Assembly (NCBI GenBank): GCA_003252105.1
Contig: QKDL01000068.1
Location: forward strand, 1 to 54,322
From: Arcobacter sp.
GTDB lineage: Bacteria; Campylobacterota; Campylobacteria; Campylobacterales; Arcobacteraceae
Length of the DNA: 54,322 bases
Reading direction: 5' to 3'
In this document: positions 18,465 through 28,400 of the stretch, piece after piece
How positions within the stretch are numbered: position 1 is the stretch's first letter
How the letters are laid out: each line of letters begins with the position of its first letter
The notes under the pieces: model-generated
Databases searched by the model: none
What the model was told of the DNA's origin: nothing
Seen by the model: the letters and a program-made list of their open reading frames with translations, nothing else
Translations under genes and position numbers: made by a program

Positions 18465-20578
18465 TGCGTGAAGATTTGCTAATAAATACTAGTGGTTTTG
18501 TTTTAAATATTTTAGAAAAAGTTCTAAATGCAAATATTGAAATAAAAGGGATAGAGAATATTCCAAAAAACAACCCTAGAATTTTTGTAGCAAATCACTT
18601 CACACGAATGGAAGCTATGATTGTTCCATATGCTTTATATAATCTAACAAGTAAAAAAGTTGGTGTTATTGCAGATGATTCCTTGTTTGAAACATATTTT
18701 GGAACATTTTTAAGAAATCTTGGAGCAATGAGAAAATCTGAACCCAATAGAGATCAGATAATATTCAAAGATCTACTAACAGCAAAAAAAGATTGGATGA
18801 TTTTCCCTGAAGGCAGAATGGTTAAAGCAAAAGATATAAGTAAAGCAGGAAACCATTATTGTGTAAAAATTGATGGTGTTTGCCAAAAAGTTCATACAGG
18901 TTCTTCATATTTTGCTATTGAATCTGAACTTTTAAGGGAAGATTATTTTAACAATAAAATCAAAAATATAAAAAAATTTAAAAGAAAATATTTTTTTAAT
19001 GATGAAGATAAAGTTTGCCAAGAAGAAACCATGGTAATACCCATTAATATCAGTTATTCAAAGATTAGAAATGGTGAAAACTTTCTTACAAATATGGCTA
19101 TAAAATTTTTAGATAATATTGGTAAACACTTTTTAGAAGAGTTAAAGATTGAAGGAAATTTAGTATTAAATTCTAAAATTACTGTTCAAATATTAAAACC
19201 TATTAGTATAAAAAATATATTAAAAGATATTTATGAAAAAGAGTTAAACCATAATAATATTTTTTCAAAATATAGATATCAACTAACATATAAATTTATG
19301 GAAAAAATCTATGAAAACCTTACAGTCAATTTTGATCATATCTTTGCACTTATACTTTTTTTATACCCTAAAAAAAATATAAAAAAAGAGTTGTTTAAAA
19401 GGCTTATTTATCTAAGTATAAATGAAATCAAAAAAAACTGTTTAACTTATGATTCAAATTTAAATCAAAATATGATTAATCTAATCTCTTTTGAAAAGTA
19501 TAAACCATTTGAAGAGATTTTAAATATTGCCATAAAAGACGGAATAATAGTAGAACAAGAAGATAAATATATAATAAAAAAAAGTAATCTTTTAGATAGT
19601 TATACTCACCATACAATTCGTTTGAAAAATATATTAAGAGTGATTTTAAATGAAATACTAATAATTGACAAAGTAAATCTCATAGTAAAACAATTGATTT
19701 CTCAATCTGAAAAAATTATTGATAAAAAAATATTTGAACTACTAAAGATTGAAGAGATTTATGAATTTGAAAATGATAGAGTAAACTTTTTAAAAGAGGC
19801 AAAACCGAGGGAAGTTGGGCAACCATTTTTATTTGAATCTAATAAAAGTAATGAGTGTGTGATAGCTTTGCATGGGTTTTCATCTGCTCCAAAAGAGGTT
19901 TATAATATCAGTAAATACTTACATAAAAAAGGATTTAATGTTTATGCTCCAAGACTTAGAGGTCATGGAACGAGTCCAAAAGATTTAAAACAAACAACTT
20001 GGCAACAATGGTATGAAAGTGTATCTAGAGCTATTACTATTGCTTCTTTAAAATATGAAAAAATTCATATCTTAGGTTTCTCAACGGGAGGTTTATTAGC
20101 ACTACTTTCAACTAAAAAAACTAATTGTAAAATTAAATCTATTATTTGTATCAATGCAGCTTTAAATCTAAAAGATATTAGACTAAAAACTTTATTGCCA
20201 ACAATATCTTTTTGGAACGATTTAGTTGAAGCTTTTAATGCCAATAAATATGCAAAAGAGTTTGTAGATAATTTTTCAGAAAATCCAACTGTTAATTATG
20301 ATAAATACTATATTGATTCAATTGAACAATTAGATGAATTGATGCATAAAACAAAAAAATCTCTTCAAGATGTGAAAATACCAATCTATATAGTACAAGC
20401 AAAAAATGACCCTGTGGTCAATCCAATCTCAGCTTATGAAATATATGATAAAATTCAATCTACAAATAAAGAGTTACTCATTTTAGACCTAGATAGGCAT
20501 ATTATAATAAATGGAAATGACACTTATATTTTATTTGATAAAATCTATAATTTTTTGAAAAAACAAGGTAATACATGA
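18464..20578 (+). CDS. Fusion of PlsC-type acyltransferase and alpha/beta hydrolase
   Basis: This 704-aa protein joins two lipid enzymes. The N-terminal part resembles glycerolipid acyltransferases: the H(x4)E motif at H45-E50 (VANHFTRME) and FPEGRMV at about 114-120. A middle region (about 200-450) is unassigned. The C-terminal part (about 460-704) is an alpha/beta hydrolase of the monoacylglycerol lipase/carboxylesterase type, with the oxyanion strand VIALHGFSS, nucleophile elbow GFSTGG, acid Asp in KNDPVVNP and a final His in DRHIII. It sits inside the beta-oxidation operon with one-base and 4-base overlaps to its neighbours. It may release or re-esterify fatty acids from lipids; that is inference. 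The start has AGGA upstream. Confidence 0.8.
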   Translation: MREDLLINTSGFVLNILEKVLNANIEIKGIENIPKNNPRIFVANHFTRMEAMIVPYALYNLTSKKVGVIADDSLFETYFGTFLRNLGAMRKSEPNRDQIIFKDLLTAKKDWMIFPEGRMVKAKDISKAGNHYCVKIDGVCQKVHTGSSYFAIESELLREDYFNNKIKNIKKFKRKYFFNDEDKVCQEETMVIPINISYSKIRNGENFLTNMAIKFLDNIGKHFLEELKIEGNLVLNSKITVQILKPISIKNILKDIYEKELNHNNIFSKYRYQLTYKFMEKIYENLTVNFDHIFALILFLYPKKNIKKELFKRLIYLSINEIKKNCLTYDSNLNQNMINLISFEKYKPFEEILNIAIKDGIIVEQEDKYIIKKSNLLDSYTHHTIRLKNILRVILNEILIIDKVNLIVKQLISQSEKIIDKKIFELLKIEEIYEFENDRVNFLKEAKPREVGQPFLFESNKSNECVIALHGFSSAPKEVYNISKYLHKKGFNVYAPRLRGHGTSPKDLKQTTWQQWYESVSRAITIASLKYEKIHILGFSTGGLLALLSTKKTNCKIKSIICINAALNLKDIRLKTLLPTISFWNDLVEAFNANKYAKEFVDNFSENPTVNYDKYYIDSIEQLDELMHKTKKSLQDVKIPIYIVQAKNDPVVNPISAYEIYDKIQSTNKELLILDLDRHIIINGNDTYILFDKIYNFLKKQGNT

Positions 20579-21018
20579 ATCTTAACAAATTAGAAGAAAA
20601 ACTTTATAAACAAATACCCCTTACAAAATTGATGCAATTAAAACTTGATTCAATAGAGGAAACTGTTTTAAATACATCTGCTCCTTTAGATATTAATATA
20701 AATGACAAAGGAACTGGTTTTGCTGGAAGTTTATTGACTACTTGTACTATTTCTGCATGGAGCGTTGTATATTTGATTTGTGAACAACTTGGATTTAACC
20801 CTCCAATTATTGCAATAGTAAAAAATGAATCAACATTTAATAATCCAGTTACAAAAGATATAAAATGTCAAAGTTTTTTTCCATCAAAAGAGCAGATACA
20901 AATATTAAAAAATAAACTAGATACAAAAAAAAGTGGTTCAATTTTGATTAAATCTCAAATTGTTGAAAATGGAAAAGTTTGCCTAGATTTTGAGGGAATC
21001 TATGTAATCAAGCTGTAA
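20575..21018 (+). CDS. Thioesterase-like protein, YiiD C-terminal/DUF4442 type
   Basis: This 147-aa protein has the hotdog-fold signature of the YiiD C-terminal family (NDKGTGFAGSLLTTCTISAW), whose members are putative acyl-CoA thioesterases. The start overlaps the fusion gene by 4 bp (ATGA), with AAGG upstream, so it is the last gene of the fatty-acid operon. It may drain acyl-CoA to free CoA and fatty acid when beta-oxidation stalls. That role is inferred from position. No signal peptide or membrane segment is seen. Confidence 0.75.
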   Translation: MNLNKLEEKLYKQIPLTKLMQLKLDSIEETVLNTSAPLDININDKGTGFAGSLLTTCTISAWSVVYLICEQLGFNPPIIAIVKNESTFNNPVTKDIKCQSFFPSKEQIQILKNKLDTKKSGSILIKSQIVENGKVCLDFEGIYVIKL

Positions 21019-21044
21019 TATTCACTTTTTATATACAATGGCTA

Positions 21045-21053
21045 TGGTATAAT
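21045..21053 (+). promoter_or_regulatory. Extended -10 promoter 6 nt before an ATG
   Basis: TGGTATAAT (21045-21053) ends 6 nt before the ATG at 21060. Transcription should start at or next to the ATG, and no Shine-Dalgarno is present, which predicts a leaderless mRNA. Confidence 0.6.
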
Positions 21054-21059
21054 TAATTC

Positions 21060-21869
21060 ATGAAAATAATAATATTAAAATTAATAATTGTTTTATCGCC
21101 AATCTATATGATGGCAAATACAATATCAGCAAAATACAATATCACATATGGAAATTTTTTGGACTTAGGGATTGCATATACAACACTAAGTATACATGAA
21201 AATAAATATTCCATAAAAATAGAAGCTAAAACAACAGGAATGGCAAAATATCTTACAAATAATAGAGTTGAGATATATGAAAGTCATGGAGATTATATTG
21301 ATAATAAGTTTTTACCTAATAAATTTATAAAAATAAAAAAAGATGATTTAAAACAAAAAATAAGAACATACACTTTTGATAACAAAAATCAAAAAATTTT
21401 AGTAAATGAGATAAATAAAGGGTATAAAATCAAATTCCAAAATGATTTATCTCAGAAAAAAGTGGAATTTCGTGATGAAGAGAATTCTACTTTAGATTAC
21501 TTTGCTAAAGATGATATTTTATCTTTATTTTTCAACCTACAAGAACTACTCATAGGTTTTGAAGATGGTAAAGAATATACTCTAAAAGCTATTGGAGCAA
21601 ATAAAACAAAAGGTAAAATCAGTATTTTAATACCAGCTAAAGAACAAATGAAAATATTAGATGAAAATTTAAAAATTGATTCCAAATCTAAATTTATAGC
21701 ATATATCAATCAAAGAATTTTTTCAAGTAAAAGGGGAGAACTTTTAATATCTTTAAATGACCATGGTTTTTGTAATAAAGCTGTTTTAAAAGATGTTTTA
21801 CTTTTTGGGGATATTTCTGGAGAAATGGTAGAATTTAAAATCATAAAGGAAAAAAATGAAAAAATATAG
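21060..21869 (+). CDS. DUF3108 domain protein, exported
   Basis: This 269-aa protein has an N-terminal signal peptide (about residues 1-19, cut near MMA-NT). The following beta-rich region matches DUF3108 (KYNITYGNFLDLGIAY, later GKEYTLKAIGA). Members are periplasmic proteins of unknown function, often near outer-membrane lipid genes. It has its own promoter and overlaps the following protease gene by 14 bp. The ATG is set by the signal peptide, although no ribosome site precedes it. Confidence 0.75.
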   Translation: MKIIILKLIIVLSPIYMMANTISAKYNITYGNFLDLGIAYTTLSIHENKYSIKIEAKTTGMAKYLTNNRVEIYESHGDYIDNKFLPNKFIKIKKDDLKQKIRTYTFDNKNQKILVNEINKGYKIKFQNDLSQKKVEFRDEENSTLDYFAKDDILSLFFNLQELLIGFEDGKEYTLKAIGANKTKGKISILIPAKEQMKILDENLKIDSKSKFIAYINQRIFSSKRGELLISLNDHGFCNKAVLKDVLLFGDISGEMVEFKIIKEKNEKI

Positions 21870-22611
21870 CTCTTATTTAATCTTATTTATCTTAATAATC
21901 TTTATTTCTGGATGTACAGCAAAAGCGCCTTATACAAATAGAAGTCAAATGATACTAATTTCACAATCACAAGAGTTAGCTTTGGGTGAAGAATCATATA
22001 AAGAAGCTTTAGATAAATCAAAAGTGATTACAAATACAAAAGATGCAAATAGAGTTAAAAATATTGGTATGAGAATAGCAAAAGTGGTTAATAGAAGTGA
22101 TTATAAATGGGAATTTAATCTAGTAGAAAACGAAGCTAAAAATGCCTTTTGTTTACCAGGAGGAAAAGTTGTAGTATATACAGGGATATTGGACGTTGCA
22201 AAAAATGATTCACAACTAGCAACTGTAATGTCTCATGAGATTGCCCATGCCCTAGCACGTCATGGTGCAGAAAGAGTAAGCAGTGGAATGGTAACAAATG
22301 CTCTTCAAACAGTTGGAAATATAGTTCTTAGTTCCCAAGCACCAGAATTAACCCAAACATTTAATATAGCTTATGGATTAGGTGCACAATATGGAGTATT
22401 ACTTCCTTATGGAAGAATGCAAGAGAGTGAAGCAGATGAGATTGGTATTCATTTAATGCACAGCGCAGGCTATGATCTAAATGAAGCTTTAAAATTTTGG
22501 GAAAATATGAAAGAGGGAAAAAATGAAGGTATCGAATTTTTCTCAACACACCCAAATTCATCTACAAGAATTGAAAATATTAAAAGAGTTATTAAAGATA
22601 TAAAAAATTAA
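21856..22611 (+). CDS. M48 family metalloprotease lipoprotein
   Basis: This 251-aa zinc protease has a lipoprotein signal peptide with lipobox ISGC (C20). It carries the HExxH site at H127-E128-H131 (SHEIAHALARHG) and the third ligand E192 (ESEADEIG). It resembles YcaL/LoiP-type periplasmic proteases that degrade misfolded outer-membrane proteins. It is lipid-anchored in the envelope. AAAGGA precedes its ATG, which lies within the DUF3108 gene, so the two are co-translated. Confidence 0.9.
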   Translation: MKKYSSYLILFILIIFISGCTAKAPYTNRSQMILISQSQELALGEESYKEALDKSKVITNTKDANRVKNIGMRIAKVVNRSDYKWEFNLVENEAKNAFCLPGGKVVVYTGILDVAKNDSQLATVMSHEIAHALARHGAERVSSGMVTNALQTVGNIVLSSQAPELTQTFNIAYGLGAQYGVLLPYGRMQESEADEIGIHLMHSAGYDLNEALKFWENMKEGKNEGIEFFSTHPNSSTRIENIKRVIKDIKN

Positions 22612-22623
22612 TTCTACTATAAA

Positions 22624-22657
22624 GATGGTATAGTTATTTATAAATAAAAATACCATC
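22624..22657. other. Long hairpin after the M48 gene
   Basis: GATGGTAT (22624-22631) pairs with ATACCATC (22650-22657). Inside the loop, TTATTTATAAATAA is itself a palindrome. No T tract follows on the plus strand. It may end the upstream transcript or bind a protein. Confidence 0.35.
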
Positions 22658-22740
22658 CTAGCCCATTTACTTAAATAATAAATATCTATATTTAATTATA
22701 TTTATACTAAAATTTATACTTACATTTAAAAGGATATTGT

Positions 22741-23958
22741 ATGAATATTAGTGATAAACAACAAACTGGTCTAAATTATCAAACACAAAATAATAATTCT
22801 GTATCAAAAACCGTATCAACCAATGAATTTTTAAATACTGTACAAGAGATAGAATCTAATAAAAATCAATCTATAAATGACAATGTTAACAAAGAAGAGT
22901 TTGATGAAAAATATAAACTTGGATTACAAAGATACAATGCACTTGGGATTGCAGGTGGAGAAAAATGGTTTGAACATTCGATATTTGAGAAAGATAAAAA
23001 TGCAAAGGATAAATTTATCAATTATCTATCAGAGATGGATATAAGGGATTTTATGAGTCTAAGTAGTAAACTTTGGTCATCTTTTGGAAGTGGACTGATG
23101 GAGGATGAAAATGGTAATATAGTACCTGGAAATCATGAAAAAAACCCGCTAAAAGAGTTTAAAACTTTTGAGAGTACAAAAAAGTATTTTGAGGATGAGA
23201 TTATTGCAATAGAAGAAGGAGCAAAAAGATTTGGAGGTGATCCTTCAAAAATTATTGAACTTTTAACTGATGTTTTAAATTTTTTTAAAAGCTTTCAATC
23301 AAAAGAACAAAAAAGTTGGACAGATGATATTGATATAAATAAAATACTTAAAAATAAAGATGAAATAAAAACTTCAGTTGAAGAAAACAACTTTATATTA
23401 GAAAATTATATTCAAAATACAAAAGAGCAAAAACAAGAAGATTTAGAAATTTTTAAAAAAATTTTAGAAGATAGAAAAGTTTCTGAATCTGAACTTAATA
23501 ATTTATCATATAAACAAATAGAGCAATTCGCTGATTATTTTATCAAAAACCCTACAATCCTTAAAACAGATTCTACTACTGATATAGACAACAATAAGTT
23601 TTTTAGTATGATGTTTTCTACAAAAACAACTGCAAATAGTGAATTTAATCGTGCAATTTATGAAACAAATAAAACTATAAATAATGAGTCAGAAAGAACA
23701 AATTTTAATAATGAACTAATAGCAAATTTAGCACAATATAAATATGGAAAAGAACTGATGCCAACTTTTTATAATGAAGCATTTAGAGCTAACCCTTGGG
23801 AAATCGAAGATATAAACATAAATTTTAATGAATTTCTATCAAATGTAATAAATATGCACAATGTTGCTATAACAAATATATCTTCAAAAGTAGTTGTAGA
23901 GCAACATCAAAAAATACTTGATAGTTATATGCTTTTAGATAAAAATTATAAAATCTAG
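22741..23958 (+). CDS. Hypothetical protein, 405 aa, no recognised domain
   Basis: I do not recognise this protein. The first 60 residues are rich in Q, N and S and look disordered. The remainder is strongly helical and charged, contains no cysteine, and has no signal peptide or membrane segment. Residues 65-160 contain a stretch with LGIAGGEKWFEHSIF and SSFGSGLMEDENGN; the end (about 330-405) is helical. AAGGA lies 6 nt before the ATG and -10-like TATACT boxes lie at 22703 and 22715. It is a stand-alone gene convergent with the kinase at 23967-25472. Export by a signal-less route is possible but not shown. Confidence 0.7.
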   Translation: MNISDKQQTGLNYQTQNNNSVSKTVSTNEFLNTVQEIESNKNQSINDNVNKEEFDEKYKLGLQRYNALGIAGGEKWFEHSIFEKDKNAKDKFINYLSEMDIRDFMSLSSKLWSSFGSGLMEDENGNIVPGNHEKNPLKEFKTFESTKKYFEDEIIAIEEGAKRFGGDPSKIIELLTDVLNFFKSFQSKEQKSWTDDIDINKILKNKDEIKTSVEENNFILENYIQNTKEQKQEDLEIFKKILEDRKVSESELNNLSYKQIEQFADYFIKNPTILKTDSTTDIDNNKFFSMMFSTKTTANSEFNRAIYETNKTINNESERTNFNNELIANLAQYKYGKELMPTFYNEAFRANPWEIEDININFNEFLSNVINMHNVAITNISSKVVVEQHQKILDSYMLLDKNYKI

Positions 23959-23966
23959 TTAAATTA

Positions 23967-25472
23967 TTAGATTGTAGGCAATGTTATTTTAAAACAAGCT
24001 CCATTATCTATATTGTAAACATCTATTTCACCTTTTAGCCTATCATCTAATATTTTTTTTGTCATATACAATCCTACTCCACTACCCTCTTTATCTTCTT
24101 TTGTTGAAAAATATTTTTTAAAAATATTTTTTAGATTTTCATTTGCAATACCACCTGCGTTATCTCTTACTTCTATACAAACTTGATTATTAAGTTTATA
24201 CGTTTCAATCTCAATTATTTTCTTTCCACTTTTATGCCATAAAGCTTCATAAGCATTTGATAAAATATTCATCAAAACTTGTATCAAATCATTTTGATAA
24301 TTTATCATTTCAACATCTTGTAAATCAGTTTGAATAAGTATATTTTCTGTTTTAAATTTTATTTGAAGAAGTTTTATAGTTTTGTTTATGATATCTTTTA
24401 AATTAAATCTATGTTGTTTAGTATCATTAACTAAAAAGTTTTTAAAATCATCAATAGTTTGATTTAGATGTTTTACTGAAAGTTCAATACTCTCCATAAA
24501 ACTCATTAATCTTTCATCAGTTAATATATCATGTTCTTTTTCAATTTTTATACCTGTTGTTGATACACTTATTGAAGATAAAGGCTGTTTCCACTGATGA
24601 GTAATATTTTCAAACATCTCTCCTAAAACTGCAAGTTTTGATTGATTTAATAAAAGTTCATCTTTTTGTTTAATATCATCCAATAATTTATCTTGATAAC
24701 TTTTTAGTTTTAAATGAGTATTTATTCTAGCTTTTAAAACTATTGGTTCAATTGGTTTTATAACATAATCAACAGCTCCTAGTTCAAAACCTAAAACAAT
24801 ATCATGTTCATTTTCTAATATAGTTACAAAAATTACTGGTATATTTTTATATTCATTAATAGATTTTAATTCTTTACATAATTCATAACCATCCATTTCT
24901 GGCATGATTACGTCAAGTAGTATTAAATCAACTTTTAATCCTGAATTTAATAACTCCAATGCTTTTTTTGCACTTGTTGCTACACTTACTTTATAATCTT
25001 GTTTCAAAACCTCAATCATCACTTGAAGATTTTCTGGTGAATCATCAACAACTAAAATAGTTTTTTTTATATCTTCCATTGTAACCTCGATATTTCTATT
25101 TTCAATATAATTTTTATCTTCATTTAGATATTTTGAAACGATATCCAAAACCTTTTGTTTTGAAAAAGGTTTAGAGATAAAACCATCAGCTTTTATTTTT
25201 AGTTGAGATTCCTCCTCAAAAGAACTTACAAATATTATTGGTATATTAACACTTTTTTCATCACTTTTTATCCTTTTTAGAACTGCATAACCATCCATTT
25301 GGGGCATTGAAATATCTAATAAAACAATATCTATATGACTATCGCTAATAATCTCAAGAGCTTTTTTACCATTAGTAGCTGCTACAATCGAATATTTATC
25401 TTTTAACATATCCATTAAAAGATGAATATTTGAAGGTACATCATCTACTATTAAAACTCTTTTTTTATCCAT
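23967..25472 (-). CDS. Two-receiver hybrid histidine kinase (REC-REC-kinase)
   Basis: This 501-aa soluble protein has two receiver domains (phospho-acceptors D53 and D187), then a short coiled linker (about 255-285), the H-box at H292 (ITHQWKQPLSS) and an HATPase domain (N-box near N402-N406, DNAGG, GSGVGLYMTKK). It has no membrane segment and no DNA-binding output. The ATG follows the stop of the large sensor kinase with no gap, and AAGGAA lies in that gene's end. It should receive phosphate from that sensor and pass the signal to another partner. The HQW(K/R)QPL H-box matches the kinase at 46382-48301. Confidence 0.9.
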   Translation of the reverse strand: MDKKRVLIVDDVPSNIHLLMDMLKDKYSIVAATNGKKALEIISDSHIDIVLLDISMPQMDGYAVLKRIKSDEKSVNIPIIFVSSFEEESQLKIKADGFISKPFSKQKVLDIVSKYLNEDKNYIENRNIEVTMEDIKKTILVVDDSPENLQVMIEVLKQDYKVSVATSAKKALELLNSGLKVDLILLDVIMPEMDGYELCKELKSINEYKNIPVIFVTILENEHDIVLGFELGAVDYVIKPIEPIVLKARINTHLKLKSYQDKLLDDIKQKDELLLNQSKLAVLGEMFENITHQWKQPLSSISVSTTGIKIEKEHDILTDERLMSFMESIELSVKHLNQTIDDFKNFLVNDTKQHRFNLKDIINKTIKLLQIKFKTENILIQTDLQDVEMINYQNDLIQVLMNILSNAYEALWHKSGKKIIEIETYKLNNQVCIEVRDNAGGIANENLKNIFKKYFSTKEDKEGSGVGLYMTKKILDDRLKGEIDVYNIDNGACFKITLPTI

Positions 25473-28400
25473 TTAAAGTTCCTTAAAAAAGTTTTTTATA
25501 AGTTGTTTTAACTTATCTGTATCAAAACTATTTAATGCTTCATCCATTTTTGTATATAAATCTTTATAATCACTTTTTTGTAAATAGTGCCCTAACTCTT
25601 CTAGTATTTTTGTTGCTTCTACAATATCATAATCTATAGTCTTGTCTAAACTATTTAATAACTTGATTACAATATCTTTGTCAAATTGTTTAATTTCTTC
25701 TAGTTCAATTAGTTCTAATTTATTTATATCTGTAATAATGTTATTAAATTCTTCTTTAAACTCTTCTATCAATTCAATATTAATAATATCTTTATTTATC
25801 AACTTTCCATTTATTGTTGATAATAAATCAAAAAGTTTTTTTGCAGCAATATTGCCTACAATTCCTTTCATTTCATGTATCTTTTTTTCCAATTTTTCTA
25901 ATTCATTATCTTTTAATAATCTATCTATTTCATTTAACATATTTTGATAATTATTTTTAAATTGTTTTAAAATCTTAATATAAAGTTCTTCGTTATAAGA
26001 TATTCTATTCATCGCTTCATTTATATCAAATAAGTTTTCATTCAATTGTTTTATATATTTATAATTGGGTTTTTTATTGATATCATCACTATTAATAATA
26101 GTTTTTTCTGGTATATACTTTTTTAATACTAAATATAAAGTGTTAGGATTTATTGGTTTTGTAATATGTTCATTCATTCCTGCATCTAAGCTTTTTTGTC
26201 TATCTCCCACTAAAGCATTAGCACTCAATGCGATTATAGGCAATGTTTTAAAATATTTTTCATTTAAACTTCTTATTTTTTGAGTTGCTTCTAAACCATC
26301 TAATTTAGGCATCTGAATATCCATTAAAATCAATTTATATTTTTGTGTAATTACTTTTTGAATAGCCTCAATTCCATCTACTGCAACATCTACATTTAAT
26401 CCAAACTCTTCTAATACAGAGATTGCAAATTCTCTATTGAGTTCATTGTCTTCAACTAATAAAACATTTTGAGGTTCAAAAATTTTATTTAAATTTCTTT
26501 TTTGGGAATCTATACTATTCGTACTTGTATCAAAGATTTCTATGATTTTATCATGTAATGTTGATGGAGTTATTGGTTTTTGTAAAAAGCCAAATATTCC
26601 AAGTTTCTCTACATCTTTTTGTAAAACTTCTCCTGAATATGCTGTTACAATTATTGTTTTGGGAGTTTTTTCTTTTAATATATTTTTATATTTATTAAAT
26701 GTATCTAAACCATTAAGATTAGGCATTTTATAATCTAAAAATACCAAATCAAATTTTTCTTCTTTTAGTATTTTAATCGCCTCATAACCATTATCTACAT
26801 TTTTTACTTGATAATTAAATGATTCTAAGATATGTGTTAAAACATCAGCTGCCAAATTATTGTCATCTACTACTAAAACTTTTAAATTTTTTGTATCTGA
26901 TGGAAATAAAAATCCAACATGTTCTTGAGAAATTGCTATTTTAACTTCTATTGAAAAACAGATTGTAGTTCCTAAGCCCTCATTACTTGATTCTATCCAA
27001 ATATCTCCACCAAGCATATTTGATAGTTTTTTACAAATTGCTAAACCTAAACCTGTACCATAAAAACTTCTTGTTGCAGAATTATCCACTTGTACAAACT
27101 CATTAAAAAGATGTTTTTGATTCTCTTCTGAAATACCAATTCCTGTATCTTTTACACAAAATTTTAGAATCACTTCTTTTGAGGATTCATTTTTAGATAA
27201 GTTTGCACTTACAATTACTTCGCCTGCATCAGTAAACTTAATAGCATTTGAAACAAGATTATTTAAAATTTGAGCTAATCTTAATCTGTCAGAGATTATA
27301 TATACTGGAATTTTATCATCAAATTTTGTTATTAACTCGATATTTTTATCTTCTGCTTTAGTACTCAGAACAGACATAATATCATTTATCAATTCATAGA
27401 TATTAAATTCACTATTTTTAATCTCCATTTTATTTGCTTCAATTTTTGAAAAATCTAAAATATCGTTTATAATTCCAAGAAGTGAATTTGCAGCAATATT
27501 TGCTTTTTTTAGATAATTTCTTTGATCTTGAGTGAGATTAGTTTTTTCTAAAAGATACATCATCCCTAAAACAGCATTCATAGGAGTTCTTATCTCATGA
27601 CTCATTTTTGCTAAAAAGTCTGATTTTGCTTCATTTGCCTCATTAGCTTCTTTCTGAGCAATAATCAATTCTTCTTGAACAGTTACTCTTTCAGTAATAT
27701 CTTGTTTGATTGAAGCAAAAAACTTAATATTTTTATCTTCATCAAATATTGGTGCTATTACCGCACTCTCCCAAAAATGATCCCCATTTTTTTTCTTATT
27801 TAAAAACTCACCCTGCCAAGTATTTCCTGATCTAATTGTTTCCCAAAGTTCGTCATAAAACTCTTTGCTTTGATTACCAGATTTAAATACACTTGGAGTA
27901 TTTCCTATAAGTTCTTCTTTTAAATAACCCGTTTCTTTACTACTATGTGGATTTACATATAAAATCTTTCCTTCTAAATCTGTAAGTATTATAGAAGCTT
28001 GACTTTGTTCAATAATTTGTAAAAATTTATTTAACTCTTTTTCTGCTTTTACTCGCTCATCTATCTCTTGTTTTAATTTTCTATTCCAATAAAAAATTAC
28101 AATTATAATAACTATAAACCAACCTAAAATTTTATAAACTAAAGTGTAATCAACATTCTCATCAACTTTTACTTTTAACCATCTATCTTTTATATTGTTT
28201 ATTTCATCTTTACTTGTTTTATCAATTATTTTATTAAATATATCAACTAATAAAGGTTCATCATTTCTTAAGGCAACTCTAATTTGATAGTCAATACCAA
28301 CTTTTGAAGCAATTTTTAGATTTGTCATACCACTTTTTGCAATAGCATAACTTACTGCTGCCGTAGTATTTACAAATCCATATAATTCCCCACTACTAAC

